The notes: a model not told the origin generated them from the letters alone. Shown: positions 9,401 to 19,980, numbered from the stretch's first letter. The stretch is 44,087 nucleotides of DNA from Gammaproteobacteria bacterium (GCA_015231865.1 JADGAU010000008.1:1-44087); one strand, 5' to 3'. Translations and numbers: made by a program.

Positions 9401-10263
9401 AGAATTTTTGGGATAAAAAAAATATTGTTCAAGAAACTCAAATATTACCCTATAGCATGCTGCTCAATGGAAAAATTAAAAATTTATTTATGGGTAATGA
9501 AAATCATGGATTGTTTTCAATCAAATCAACAATAGTAAATAATAAGGATATTACTGAAGAAATTTCAATTAAAGGTTCTGTTATTAATGGATCGATACAA
9601 AATTATATTCACAACCAGGGGGAAAAAACTGAGACAACTTCTCAGTTGGATCTATCCCTAAAGGATACGGGACGTTTTTTAAAGGATATAGAACTATATC
9701 ATAATTTATCCAGTGCCCCCATGAGCTTAAAAGGCGAATTAATATGGCCTGGAGCTCCATGGGATTTTAAACTAACCAATAACACCGGTAAATTATCATT
9801 AACTATGCAGCCAGGAAGTCTTGAAAATGTTAATCCCGGTGCTGCGCAAATTATTGGTGTGTTAAATCTTAATTCGTTAAAACAGGGCTTTGATAAAAGA
9901 TATCAAGAATTTGATCAAAATAGCTTTATCTTTGACAAGATTTCTGGCGAAATTGTATTTAATAAAGAACTGATGTCCATACCTAAAGTAGATATTTCCA
10001 GTGCCATTGCTGACATACAGTCCGTCGGGACAATTAATTTAGTAAACCTGGATCTTGATAATATTTTGACCATTACACCGAAAGTATCTAGCGGACTAAC
10101 CTATGTTGGTCTAATTTTAGGCGGTCCAACCGGTGCTGCAGTTGGGTGGTTAGGTAATAAAATATTTGGTAACCAATTTAATAAATTAAATCAATTTCAG
10201 TATAAAGTTAATGGAAATGTTGATAATCCCGTTATTACCGAAATTCTTCGTGAGTATAAGTAG
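6490..10263 (+). CDS. yhdP: YhdP family AsmA-like envelope protein (intermembrane phospholipid transport)
   Basis: YhdP is one of the AsmA-like/TamB bridge proteins that move phospholipid between inner and outer membrane. At 1257 residues it has the family's length. One membrane helix near residues 16-36 anchors it in the inner membrane; the rest is a long beta-rich periplasmic groove with repeated hydrophobic strands. Recognisable parts are YLPYSIMDENLYQWLFNAF near 560-575, GELIWPGAPWDFKLTN near 1085, and the C-terminal block SGLTYVGLILGGPTGAAVGW near 1200-1220 followed by YKVNGNVDNPVITEI. It follows rng as in E. coli. The protein is very rich in Asn, Lys and Ile, in line with the AT-rich genome. 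Confidence 0.93.
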   Translation: MTRVIYFIVTATPYRIAINLLLYLAIISASLQLSSYLLDHNPEKVKHYLNQFFPYSVNFSSLSTQLNLAHLSFQIFDVKLKQKNDNEITEVSSVSFDIDIIRSIYTKSLVLKNLQIDKPKLNKKLLSSILSKIEKSPNDQVNFSLGKILHEIPPILLKTSSLKIKGAQITDKNILKKYKLPNFTNINLSIINSNWKHQLYLQAKIQSEKNQTEVPIRIYAELQGALNELKDWTGKFHIQLNKLSYRTLEQLINNFIEKKLFDTDYQIHKAKSELAIWGEFTDSDLNRIAGQVEFNDVVITNYKSSQEMSFEKIATNFSLFSSSSFLKKTKNNNSLRSRQQINLSLIEIKPKNQDTFLIPQFSLQIDHLQKLKKLSAYSTYFNTFGLQSILDFLIPQYSKQFASFNISSDINELFLQAQILPDRIKALNAYLKFEHYQQNHVNAIPTINNLAGEIWLENFQSSNNLQAAIRLNSLDTNFNFTKLFKNSIQLAQLKGLITLQQVDEQWSINLEKIQLSNPSLNLLLDGLILTQKDFTLPYSHIYGQFEQVDLGDASYYLPYSIMDENLYQWLFNAFHEGQVNFGNLLLRGYLTDFPFSQNEGLLDIVFDTQNVTLNYQDGWPKVENINAKVQFTETGFNLNANQAQVFQTKSKNVIVKLDNYILTDVMISSIFDTSIEDGVKFIEQTELMPLAILHQLKMFSPQDIPVNLSLKLKIPTNSKAIETKITAKIKDVSYFPDWLNKEQISKINGHLTLDNDVITDLNLKGIINDELLNIDLIHSNYADNHKLYYLRSNVDTNILEKLTFLPIELSNVWKQLDGKSNVDATLKVNSNEHKWALNLISKLEGVTSNLPYPLQKEKEQKKKIKIDIVNSDSNHKINIQFNQILNWCLFEENQNITQHFYMSLQQQNFSPAKCDAQDEDFSLTGYWFLHNFASWTDIISPFFKGESKIAQVTKINLDLDSLHLAKPNAKKNFWDKKNIVQETQILPYSMLLNGKIKNLFMGNENHGLFSIKSTIVNNKDITEEISIKGSVINGSIQNYIHNQGEKTETTSQLDLSLKDTGRFLKDIELYHNLSSAPMSLKGELIWPGAPWDFKLTNNTGKLSLTMQPGSLENVNPGAAQIIGVLNLNSLKQGFDKRYQEFDQNSFIFDKISGEIVFNKELMSIPKVDISSAIADIQSVGTINLVNLDLDNILTITPKVSSGLTYVGLILGGPTGAAVGWLGNKIFGNQFNKLNQFQYKVNGNVDNPVITEILREYK

Positions 10264-10416
10264 CCAATATTACTTATAAAGACGACAATCATATCTATAG
10301 TAAATAGCAATAATACTTTAAATATCAAAATATTAAAATGATAAACAGTCATTAGTGTTTTATCCTCATTAATATCATATAATAGTTTTTTATCAGGTAT
10401 TACCAGGGAATCTTAA

Positions 10417-12589
<2,173 letters not shown>

Positions 12590-12596
12590 AATTTAA

Positions 12597-14477
12597 TTAT
12601 TCAGCATTCATACGTTCACTAAAAATTTTTATATCACTTTGACGTGTAATTTGACTGACACTCAGATTTGTTAATAAGGTTGAAATTGAACGGTTAAGGA
12701 GTGTACTTAGGCCATCACGTATCGTTATATCATTCAAATCACCCTCTTTGATTCCATTAACAATAACTAAAGCTGATGACTCCTGGCCGGTCTTGACAGT
12801 AGAAACACTGATATTATCATTCATACGGGCTAATCGGAATGCCTTGTTTGAAATTGTAATAGGAACATCCTGACTACCCCGCTCAACAAAGCCTTTTTTC
12901 TCAATTGTTAATTTATATTGCGTTAATAAAGTATCTAAATCCTCTTTGGATGTTTTAGCTGCTTTTTCTAATTGTTGTGCAATTTCATAAGTCTTATCAG
13001 CTAGCTTAGTGGTTTTAATTATATCCTTAATTTGTTGGCTTACCTGCTCTAAAGTTTTAATTTGAGCTTCTATTCTTTGAGCCAATCTAATAACTAAAAC
13101 ATGTTCATTCTCTAATTCAATTAAATCACTATTATTTCCTTCTTCAAGAACCAAATCACTAAAGGCTGCAGCATTAACTTTAGGCTGAGAAAAAATGGCA
13201 TCGCCATTACCGCGACTAAATAAAGGACTATATTTAATTGTTTGATTAATTGCAGATGCAGCAGCTTCTAAAGAATCGGGCTGTTCATATGCAATTGTCT
13301 GAAGTTCTTCACTCATCTTTATATATTGCTTTTCAGCTTGTTCAAATTGTAAGTCAGATTTAATTTTGTCAGCAACTTCAGAAAACAGTCTAATTTTTTC
13401 AGGTTTAATGCCTGTCAATTTTACTATATGGTAACCAAAATCCGTTTTAAATGGCGGGCTTATTTCATTAATTTTTAGCGCATAGGCTGTTTTTTCAAAC
13501 TCTGGAACCATATCACCTTTAGTAAAATAGCCTAGATCACCTCCACTTTCAGCAGAGCCCGTGTCTGTAGACATTTCTTTGGCTAATTTTGCAAAATCTT
13601 CATTTTGCTGAAGACGTTGATAAATAGCATCTATTTTTTCTTTTGCTGCTGCTTCATTAACTTTTTCATCTATAGTAATCAATATATGACTAGCCTGACG
13701 TTCTTCTGAAGTTGTATAGTTTGCTTTATTGTCTTCATATGCTTGACGAATTTCCTCTTCAGTCAATTCTATTTTTTTTGCTAAAGCCTTTCTGGATATT
13801 TCTAAATATGCAACTTTAACTTGTTCAGGAGTTTCAAATTCATTTTTATGCTGTTCATAATAATCAGAGATTTCTTTATCACTAATATTAATCGAATCTT
13901 TAAATTGTTCGCCACTGATTAATACGTAATCAATATCTCGCTCTTGCTTTAACAAACTGAGAATATTTTCTTCTTCTTTAGGGGTTACAAAGTTACCGTA
14001 GTTTATTGCATTTAAATATTGTTGAATTAATAAGTCATCATTTAAAAGAGAACGATAATAAGAATATGTAATGCCCATGCGTCGTAAGGTTAAATTAAAT
14101 TGTTCCTGAGAAAACTCACCTGTTTTGATATCGGTAAAATTCTTATCTGCAATAATTTGCTGATCCAGATTAGCCTGGCTAATAACATAGCCCTGACTTA
14201 TTAAATGACTCAGTAAAGCCTTATTATTAATTAAGCGCTGTAATACAACTTGTTTTTGCTGTTCTGAATTAATTTCAGCAGATTGGTCTTTTTGCTGAAG
14301 TGCAGATTGAAACGATGAAGTGGTTATGGGGATCCCATCTACTTCGGCTACAGGAGGATTAGGATCAGGTGAAATATAACTACCAATTCCCCAAAGTGCA
14401 AAAGGTACGGAAATTAAAATTACAATAAACCAGGCAAACCAACCTTTAGCCTTTTCTCTTATTGCAAATAACATCAT
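12597..14477 (-). CDS. ppiD: Periplasmic peptidyl-prolyl isomerase/chaperone PpiD
   Basis: PpiD is an inner-membrane-anchored periplasmic chaperone near the Sec translocon. The 626 residues start MMLFAIREKAKGWFAW and continue into one membrane helix (about 12-34). A SurA-like chaperone region follows, with AEVDGIPITTSSFQSALQQ near 44-62. One parvulin domain covers about 255-360: RQASHILI, DFAKLAKEMSTDTGSAESGG, DLGYFTKGDMVPEFEK, and FGYHIVKLTGI. The C-terminal part is long and Gln/Lys/Glu rich. Either of the first two Met codons could be the start. Order lon-hupB-(tRNA-Asp)-ppiD is the gammaproteobacterial standard with a tRNA and its terminator inserted before ppiD. Confidence 0.95.
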   Translation of the reverse strand: MMLFAIREKAKGWFAWFIVILISVPFALWGIGSYISPDPNPPVAEVDGIPITTSSFQSALQQKDQSAEINSEQQKQVVLQRLINNKALLSHLISQGYVISQANLDQQIIADKNFTDIKTGEFSQEQFNLTLRRMGITYSYYRSLLNDDLLIQQYLNAINYGNFVTPKEEENILSLLKQERDIDYVLISGEQFKDSINISDKEISDYYEQHKNEFETPEQVKVAYLEISRKALAKKIELTEEEIRQAYEDNKANYTTSEERQASHILITIDEKVNEAAAKEKIDAIYQRLQQNEDFAKLAKEMSTDTGSAESGGDLGYFTKGDMVPEFEKTAYALKINEISPPFKTDFGYHIVKLTGIKPEKIRLFSEVADKIKSDLQFEQAEKQYIKMSEELQTIAYEQPDSLEAAASAINQTIKYSPLFSRGNGDAIFSQPKVNAAAFSDLVLEEGNNSDLIELENEHVLVIRLAQRIEAQIKTLEQVSQQIKDIIKTTKLADKTYEIAQQLEKAAKTSKEDLDTLLTQYKLTIEKKGFVERGSQDVPITISNKAFRLARMNDNISVSTVKTGQESSALVIVNGIKEGDLNDITIRDGLSTLLNRSISTLLTNLSVSQITRQSDIKIFSERMNAE

Positions 14478-14510
14478 AACTATTTTCTCTTCTAATTTAA
14501 CGATATGGAC

Positions 14511-14541
14511 AAAAAAAAAGCGTGCCCAAAATTGGGTACGC
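14511..14541 (-). terminator. Intrinsic terminator after tRNA-Asp
   Basis: On the minus strand GCGTACCCA-ATTT-TGGGCACGC gives a 9-position stem with one mismatch, followed by nine T. It lies 17 bases after the 3' end of tRNA-Asp and 33 bases before the ppiD ATG, so ppiD most likely needs its own promoter or read-through. Confidence 0.85.
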
Positions 14542-14557
14542 TCTTATCATAAAAAAT

Positions 14558-14634
14558 TGGCGGAGTGGACGGGACTCGAACCCGCGACCCCCGGCGTGAC
14601 AGGCCGGTATTCTAACCAACTGAACTACCACTCC
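14558..14634 (-). tRNA. tRNA-Asp (anticodon GTC)
   Basis: A 77-base cloverleaf including an encoded 3' CCA (14558-14560). The acceptor stem is GGAGTGG pairing with CCACTCC; the D arm holds AGTTCAGTTGGTTAGA, the anticodon stem-loop is CCGGCCTGTCACGCCGG with GTC at its centre, and the T arm reads CGGGTTCGAGTCCCG. The overall sequence closely follows bacterial tRNA-Asp. It lies between hupB and ppiD. Confidence 0.97.
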
Positions 14635-14663
14635 TTAAATTTTAACCTCTAAAACATAAACTT

Positions 14664-14709
14664 AGTTTATCAGTTAAGGACTTTTAAGTTTATCAGTCAA
14701 GGACTTCTA
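14664..14709. repeat. 23-bp direct tandem repeat between tRNA-Asp and hupB
   Basis: Two adjacent 23-base copies (14664-14686 and 14687-14709) differ at two positions. On the minus strand each holds a TTGACT or TTAACT hexamer resembling a -35 box, 30-60 bases upstream of tRNA-Asp, so the duplication may have doubled part of a tRNA promoter. No matching -10 at ideal spacing was seen. Confidence 0.85.
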
Positions 14710-14733
14710 CATAAAAGCTAATAAAATAAAACC

Positions 14734-15006
14734 TTAATTAACAGCTTCTTTTAATGCTTTACCTGCTTTAAATGCTGGATTTTTTGACGCGCTAATTTGA
14801 ATAGTCTCACCAGTACGAGGATTACGACCTGAACGTGCCGCTCTATCTCTAACTTCAAAAGTACCAAAACCAATTAAAGTAACAGGCTCACCATTTTTAA
14901 GTGAATCAGTAATTGCTGTAATCATAGCGTCTAGAGCACGACCTGAATCGGCCTTAGTTAAATTTGCGTTATCTGAAATTGCACTGATGAGTTCTGATTT
15001 ATTCAC
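14734..15006 (-). CDS. hupB: DNA-binding protein HU-beta
   Basis: Small nucleoid protein of 90 residues, the exact HU size. The N-terminal [20 protein letters not shown] forms the dimer helices. [20 protein letters not shown] (about 39-58) and [20 protein letters not shown] (about 60-79) form the beta arms, with the conserved Arg-Asn-Pro at the arm tip that inserts into DNA. The C terminus is [11 protein letters not shown]. An AAGGGG sequence lies just before the ATG. It follows lon on the same strand, as in E. coli (lon-hupB-ppiD), and has its own strong promoter in the 240-base gap. Confidence 0.98.
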   Translation of the reverse strand: MNKSELISAISDNANLTKADSGRALDAMITAITDSLKNGEPVTLIGFGTFEVRDRAARSGRNPRTGETIQISASKNPAFKAGKALKEAVN

Positions 15007-15149
15007 TAAGATATTCCCCTTATAAATAATTATTTAATTTAACAATTAACAAGAATTTTGTACATGTTTATTATATTAAGACTATTACAAAGTCTCATAT
15101 GCTCAATTTTAAAACGGCCACACTTGTAGCTAATTCAATTAGTATGAGC

Positions 15150-15177
15150 ATTCTAGCGATTTTGAAGTTTAAGTCAA
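15150..15177 (-). promoter_or_regulatory. Sigma-70 promoter for hupB
   Basis: On the minus strand TTGACT (15177-15172), 16 bases, TAGAAT (15155-15150). Both boxes differ from consensus by one base. It lies about 145 bases upstream of the hupB ATG, leaving a long AT-rich 5' leader. Confidence 0.65.
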
Positions 15178-15246
15178 CAATTTTTACCGTATTATTTAAT
15201 TTTATTCAAAATCTTTACCAAAATACCAATTATTCAACTATTTACA

Positions 15247-17685
15247 TTAATGCCTTTGTACTTTGCTTGTAGATTCTTCCTTATCATTTGCTTTTACAAC
15301 AAGCTTTTCATCCTTTGTATCAATAGGAGTCGGCATATAAGTTAATGCAATTGGGAAAACATCATCTATCCAGCGTACTGGTTTAATTTCCAGCTTTTGT
15401 ATAATATTTTTAGGCATTTCTATTAAATCACGCTTATTTTCTTCTGGAATAATGACCGTTTTTATTCCACCTCTTAATGCAGCCAAAAGCTTTTCTTTTA
15501 AGCCACCTATTGGTAAAACCTCTCCTCTAAGTGTAATTTCACCTGTCATAGCGACATCAGCTCGCACTGGCGTATCCGTTAAAGCGGAAACAATAGAAGT
15601 GCACATACCAATACCGGCACTTGGTCCATCTTTTGGGGTAGCGCCTTCAGGAACATGGATATGAATATCTTTTTTCTCATATAAATCAGGATCAATACCC
15701 AATGTTTCACTTCTGCTTCTAACCACTGTCATTGCAGCTTGAATGGATTCTTTCATCACATCACCTAATTGACCGGTGACGCTATTTTTACCTTTACCAT
15801 TCATCACCGCTGTTTCAATCGATAAGATTTCACCACCAACTTCTGTCCAGGCAAGACCTGTTACCTGGCCAATCATATCTTCGTTTTCAACCGTACCATA
15901 ACGGAAACGACGGATACCAAGATATTTTTCAAGATTACGGCTCGTCACGGTCGCTTTCTTCATTTTGGGTTTTACCAATAAGTCTTTAACAACTTTTCGG
16001 CAAATTTTTGATACTTCTCTTTCTATATTACGAACACCTGCTTCTCTGGTATAGTAACGAACTATATCGACAATAGCGCCTCGACTAATATCTAATTCAT
16101 CCTCTCTAAGACCATTGTTTTTCATTTGCTTCTTTAATAAATATCGTTCAACAATATTTATTTTTTCATCTTCGGTATAACCTGATAAACGAATCACTTC
16201 CATCCTGTCTAATAATGGTCCTGGAATGTTCATACTATTTGAGGTAGCAACAAACATCACTTCAGATAAATCATAATCCACCTCGAGATAATGATCGCTA
16301 AAAACACTATTTTGTTCCGGATCTAAAACTTCCAGTAATGCAGATGAAGGATCTCCACGCATATCCATGGACATTTTATCAATTTCATCCATTAAAAATA
16401 ATGGATTTTTAACCTCCACTTTAGCCATGTTCTGTATTATTTTACCGGGCATTGAACCAATATAAGTTCTTCTATGGCCTCGTATTTCAGCTTCATCTCT
16501 AACACCACCAAGAGACATTTTAACGAATTTACGACGTGTTGCTCTAGCTATAGAACGACCCAAAGAAGTTTTACCAACACCAGGAGGCCCTACTAAACAT
16601 AAGATTGGTCCTTTTAATTTTTTAACACGTTGTTGAACGGCTAGATATTCAATAATTCTTTCTTTTACTTTTTCCAGACCATAATGATCTTCATCCAGAA
16701 TTTCCTGAGCCTGCACCAGATCATGTCTAATAGCTGAACGTTTTTTCCAGGGTAAGTTGGTCATCCACTCTATATAATTTCTCACAACTGAAGCTTCAGC
16801 TGACATTGGAGACATCATTTTTAATTTTTTAAATTCTGATTTTGCTTTTTTCTTAGCCTCTGCACTTAAGCCTTTTTCATTTATTTTCTTTTCAAGATCA
16901 TCCATCTCATTCGGCGCATCTTCCACCTCATTCAATTCTTTTTGAATCGCTTTCATTTGCTCATTGAGATAATATTCGCGCTGGCTTTTTTCCATTTGCT
17001 TTTTCACACGAACACGAATTTTTTTCTCGACCTGAAGAATATCCAGCTCAGCTTCCATAATGGCCAACAACTGTTCAAGGCGGTCACGAACACCTACCAT
17101 TTCTAACAACTTTTGCTTTTCATCAATTTTAAGCGGCATATGTGCTGCTATGGTATCAGCAAGTTTATTTGCCTCATCCACAGAGGAAAGAGATGAAACA
17201 ACTTCGGGAGGAATTTTGTCATTCATTTTGACATATTGGTCAAATTGATTAACAACTGAACGCATTAAAATATCAGCTTCTCTTTCATCCAGACTATCCA
17301 TTTCATAAATTTCAGCCTTTCCAAGAAATAATTGCTCAGTTTCCTCAATATTAATGACTTTTGCTCGATCATTTCCTTCAACAAGAACTTTTACTGTGCC
17401 ATCTGGTAATTTTAATAAACGTAAAATCGTTGCTATTGTTCCAAACTGATGGATATTTTTAGGCGTTGGCTCATCATCAGATGCACTTTTTTGAGCAATT
17501 AATAAGATTTTTTTACCATTTTCCATGGCAACATCAAGTGCATTAATTGATTTTTCTCGTCCAACATAAAGTGGAATGACCATATAAGGATAAACCACTA
17601 CATCTCGAAGAGGCAGAATGGGATAAACGTTATCGTCTAACTCATGATTTTCGATTAAATTCGTATTTTCTTCTTGATCTGACAT
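15247..17685 (-). CDS. lon: ATP-dependent protease Lon
   Basis: Lon degrades misfolded and regulatory proteins. From MSDQEENTNL the protein has 812 residues. The N-terminal substrate-recognition domain starts at YPILPLRDVVVYPYMVIPL (about 21-39). A coiled coil follows (QMEKSQREYYLNEQMKAIQ), then an AAA+ module with Walker A GPPGVGKTSLG near 365 and Walker B PLFLMDEIDKM near 425, and a protease domain with catalytic Ser in PKDGPSAGIG near 680-690 and Lys in GGLKEKLLAA about 43 residues later. An in-frame TTG five codons upstream is possible, but GAAGAG, the ribosome binding site, lies between that TTG and the ATG, so the ATG is preferred. The promoter in front looks heat-shock-like. Confidence 0.97.
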   Translation of the reverse strand: MSDQEENTNLIENHELDDNVYPILPLRDVVVYPYMVIPLYVGREKSINALDVAMENGKKILLIAQKSASDDEPTPKNIHQFGTIATILRLLKLPDGTVKVLVEGNDRAKVINIEETEQLFLGKAEIYEMDSLDEREADILMRSVVNQFDQYVKMNDKIPPEVVSSLSSVDEANKLADTIAAHMPLKIDEKQKLLEMVGVRDRLEQLLAIMEAELDILQVEKKIRVRVKKQMEKSQREYYLNEQMKAIQKELNEVEDAPNEMDDLEKKINEKGLSAEAKKKAKSEFKKLKMMSPMSAEASVVRNYIEWMTNLPWKKRSAIRHDLVQAQEILDEDHYGLEKVKERIIEYLAVQQRVKKLKGPILCLVGPPGVGKTSLGRSIARATRRKFVKMSLGGVRDEAEIRGHRRTYIGSMPGKIIQNMAKVEVKNPLFLMDEIDKMSMDMRGDPSSALLEVLDPEQNSVFSDHYLEVDYDLSEVMFVATSNSMNIPGPLLDRMEVIRLSGYTEDEKINIVERYLLKKQMKNNGLREDELDISRGAIVDIVRYYTREAGVRNIEREVSKICRKVVKDLLVKPKMKKATVTSRNLEKYLGIRRFRYGTVENEDMIGQVTGLAWTEVGGEILSIETAVMNGKGKNSVTGQLGDVMKESIQAAMTVVRSRSETLGIDPDLYEKKDIHIHVPEGATPKDGPSAGIGMCTSIVSALTDTPVRADVAMTGEITLRGEVLPIGGLKEKLLAALRGGIKTVIIPEENKRDLIEMPKNIIQKLEIKPVRWIDDVFPIALTYMPTPIDTKDEKLVVKANDKEESTSKVQRH

Positions 17686-17725
17686 ATCTATTCTCTTCAA
17701 TTAATTACTATCTTATGTTTTCAAA

Positions 17726-17753
17726 ATATAGGGTAAATTAAAATTTAATCAAG
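17726..17753 (-). promoter_or_regulatory. Candidate heat-shock (sigma-32-like) promoter of lon, overlapping a sigma-70-like one
   Basis: On the minus strand CTTGAT (17753-17748), 14 bases, then CCCTATAT (17733-17726). This fits the sigma-32 pattern CTTGAA-N13-15-CCCCATNT with one mismatch in each element. The same bases can be read as TTGATT-N16-TATATT for sigma-70. It fills the short gap between the upstream gene and lon, 40 bases from the ATG. lon is a sigma-32 regulon member in E. coli. Confidence 0.5.
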
Positions 17754-18239
17754 TTAATTATGACGAAGCTGCCATAATATCTGATCATTATTGTCTATTA
17801 CTTGATCCTTTATAAGCCATATTTGTGCATCTATTGCATCTTTCTCAAACCAGTTTTTAGCTGTACCTAAGCGAAAAGTATAACCCCATTCATCCATTTC
17901 CTGCATAAGTTGAGCCTTTGAACTCATACTGAAATGATCACTTAATAAAATTTGTAAATAACAAACAGCGTTTTCTTCATCATAATCTCCTGCTGCATCT
18001 GTATGCAATTTATTTCGACGTTGCTGATCCATACAAATATAGTGGCAGGCTTCATGTAAAGCGGAATGTAAAGGAGTATCCTCGCTGACGTATAGCGTTT
18101 GTCCGATTAATCCGGCTTCGCTCTCTCCCCAGAAACTACCGGGAATTTCATGATTGATTTCCACTTGTTTCACATTCAATTGAAAACGAGCAAGTATTTC
18201 AGCAAGCTCAGCTATTACAAATTTATCACATTTAGTCAT
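17754..18239 (-). CDS. Uncharacterised small HExxH (zinc metalloprotease-like) protein
   Basis: I do not recognise a named family. The protein is 161 residues, soluble, acidic, with no signal peptide or membrane helix. H62-E-A-C-H66 is an HExxH zinc-peptidase motif in a predicted helix (LHSALHEACHYICMD); D85, E88 or E89 in DYDEENAVCYLQ, about 20-23 residues further, could be the third zinc ligand, as in gluzincin-like enzymes. Four Cys residues, including one inside the HExxH, are unusual. It overlaps the end of rfbD by the 8-base ATGACTAA, so it is coupled to rfbD and lies directly before lon. It could be an active minimal peptidase or a non-proteolytic zinc protein. Substrate unknown. Confidence 0.75.
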   Translation of the reverse strand: MTKCDKFVIAELAEILARFQLNVKQVEINHEIPGSFWGESEAGLIGQTLYVSEDTPLHSALHEACHYICMDQQRRNKLHTDAAGDYDEENAVCYLQILLSDHFSMSSKAQLMQEMDEWGYTFRLGTAKNWFEKDAIDAQIWLIKDQVIDNNDQILWQLRHN

Positions 18240-19140
18240 TTTGCTGACATTTTTTTAATTGTTGTTCCCAAGTCGGCACCTTAATCGCATAGATATTTGC
18301 TATTTTAGCATTATCCAGGACAGAATATTCAGGACGATGAGCTGGCGTAGGGTAATCGCTAGAGGGAATAGGTAATATTTGTTTACAAATGTGATTTGCC
18401 TTATTTGGATCCAGTGAAATTAATTCTCGGGCAAATTGATACCAGGATGTTGAGTTACTAGCACTAAGATTAAAAAGCCCAAGATAATTTTCTGGAATTT
18501 GGCTAAGATCAAAATCCTTATCCATTTGGTGTAATATTTTAAGCAAAATATCTTTTGTTGCCTGAGCAATAAAACCACACCAGGTTGGTGAGCCAATTTG
18601 ATCATCAACAATTGCTAGTTGTTCTTTTGTTGTCGCTAAATTTCTTATAGTTAAAAGAAAATTTTTACCTCTTAAACCATAAACCCAACTAGTCCGTAGT
18701 ATAACACTAGCACAACCTGAATCTAATATAGCCTCATCACCAGCTAACTTAGACTTTCCATATATACTTAATGGAGCAGTTTGACTATTTTCAACATAGG
18801 CACTATTTGATAAACCATCAAAAACAAAATCTGTAGAATAGTGAATCAGTAGACAATTATGCTTTTTAGCGTATCTTGCTATTTCTTGCGGAGTTTCTTT
18901 ATTTACCTGATACGCCAGTTCAGCCTCTTCTTCTGCCTTATCAACTGCTGTATAAGCAACAGCATTAATGATAATATGAGGTTGATATTGATTTAAAATT
19001 TCAACGACTTTTAATGGATGAGAAAAATCAGCTTGAGAACGCTCAAGAGCTATAAGTTCGCCTATGGTTTCTATTTTTCTGCAAAGTTCATAGCCAACCT
19101 GACCATTTACACCGAGTAAGAGAATTTTAGGCTTTTGCAT
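18232..19140 (-). CDS. rfbD: dTDP-4-dehydrorhamnose reductase
   Basis: RfbD reduces dTDP-4-dehydro-L-rhamnose to dTDP-L-rhamnose with NAD(P)H, the last step of the pathway for O-antigen or other rhamnose-containing glycans. The 302 residues begin with ILLLGVNGQVGYEL (about 5-18, a GxxGxxG nucleotide site). INAVAYTAVDKAEEEAELAY near 58-77, HYSTDFVFDG near 100 and the catalytic YGKSKLAGDEAIL near 126-138 (Tyr and Lys) follow. The ATG is preceded by AAGGATATTTACG, a clear ribosome binding site. rfbA, rfbB and rfbC are not nearby. It overlaps the downstream HExxH gene by 8 bases. Together with pseBC this suggests surface glycan synthesis split over several loci. Confidence 0.92.
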   Translation of the reverse strand: MQKPKILLLGVNGQVGYELCRKIETIGELIALERSQADFSHPLKVVEILNQYQPHIIINAVAYTAVDKAEEEAELAYQVNKETPQEIARYAKKHNCLLIHYSTDFVFDGLSNSAYVENSQTAPLSIYGKSKLAGDEAILDSGCASVILRTSWVYGLRGKNFLLTIRNLATTKEQLAIVDDQIGSPTWCGFIAQATKDILLKILHQMDKDFDLSQIPENYLGLFNLSASNSTSWYQFARELISLDPNKANHICKQILPIPSSDYPTPAHRPEYSVLDNAKIANIYAIKVPTWEQQLKKCQQND

Positions 19141-19309
19141 CGTAAATATCCTTTTTAATTAGCTACATTACCAATTTCTAGGGGTTAATATTCTTAAATA
19201 ATATCTATTTTGAAACTATTGGCTTTGCTTTACCTTAAGGCCTAATGAGTGTATCATGAGCCACTTGTTAAGTTCACTACCATTTGGATAATTATTTAGG
19301 TCTATTTAT

Positions 19310-19954
19310 ATGAAAAAACTATTAATTACAGCCACCCTTATTTCAAGTACATTGATTACGAATGCGGCTATTGCTCAAGGCAACGCAGAAGCTGGTAAAT
19401 CGAAATCAATGACCTGTTCAGCTTGTCATGGTGCTGATGGCAATAGTATCGCACCAAATTTTCCAAGTCTTGCTGGGCAAGGCGAGTCTTATTTATACAA
19501 ACAAATTTCTGATTTTAAAAAAGCTAATCGTACTGATCCAAGCATGACAGCAATGGTAGCACCTTTATCAGATCAAGATATGCATGATTTAGCCGCATTT
19601 TTCTCAGCACAAAAGCTAAAAGGTGGTCAGGCTGATCCTAAGCAGGTTGCCAGAGGCAAACTAATTTATAAAACTGGTATTAAAGAAACAAATGTTCCAG
19701 CTTGTATGGGTTGTCATGGCCCTACAGGAAGCGGAAACCCAGGTTCAAAATATCCACAATTAAGCAGTCAAAACTCAACTTATGTAGAGAAACAATTAAC
19801 TGATTTCAGAACAGCTGCACAAAACCCTGATCAGGATGCTAATCCAATGGGAAGACACAACGATCCTAGTGCAATGATGAGAAATGCAGTTAAAACTATG
19901 AATGATTTTGATATCAAGGCTGTTGCTCAGTATATTCAGGGCTTACAACCATAA
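19310..19954 (+). CDS. Cytochrome c4 (periplasmic dihaem cytochrome)
   Basis: A 214-residue protein with a Sec signal peptide (MKKLLITATLISSTLITNAAIAQ, cleavage near 23) and two haem c motifs, C36-S-A-C-H40 and C132-M-G-C-H136, in two similar domains. That spacing and size is typical of cytochrome c4, which passes electrons to terminal oxidases such as cbb3. Candidate axial Met residues are in SMTAMVAPL near 78-86 and ANPMGRHNDPSAMM near 180-193. It is followed by a strong terminator and then dsbA. c4-dsbA neighbours are common in Gammaproteobacteria, and both act in the oxidising periplasm. Confidence 0.92.
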   Translation: MKKLLITATLISSTLITNAAIAQGNAEAGKSKSMTCSACHGADGNSIAPNFPSLAGQGESYLYKQISDFKKANRTDPSMTAMVAPLSDQDMHDLAAFFSAQKLKGGQADPKQVARGKLIYKTGIKETNVPACMGCHGPTGSGNPGSKYPQLSSQNSTYVEKQLTDFRTAAQNPDQDANPMGRHNDPSAMMRNAVKTMNDFDIKAVAQYIQGLQP

Positions 19955-19980
19955 TTCACTCAATAAATTATTTAACTGAT

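Noticed and set aside
15452-15664. Plus-strand open frame inside lon
   Set aside because: Antisense shadow of the conserved Lon protease domain; no ribosome binding site and no recognisable protein.
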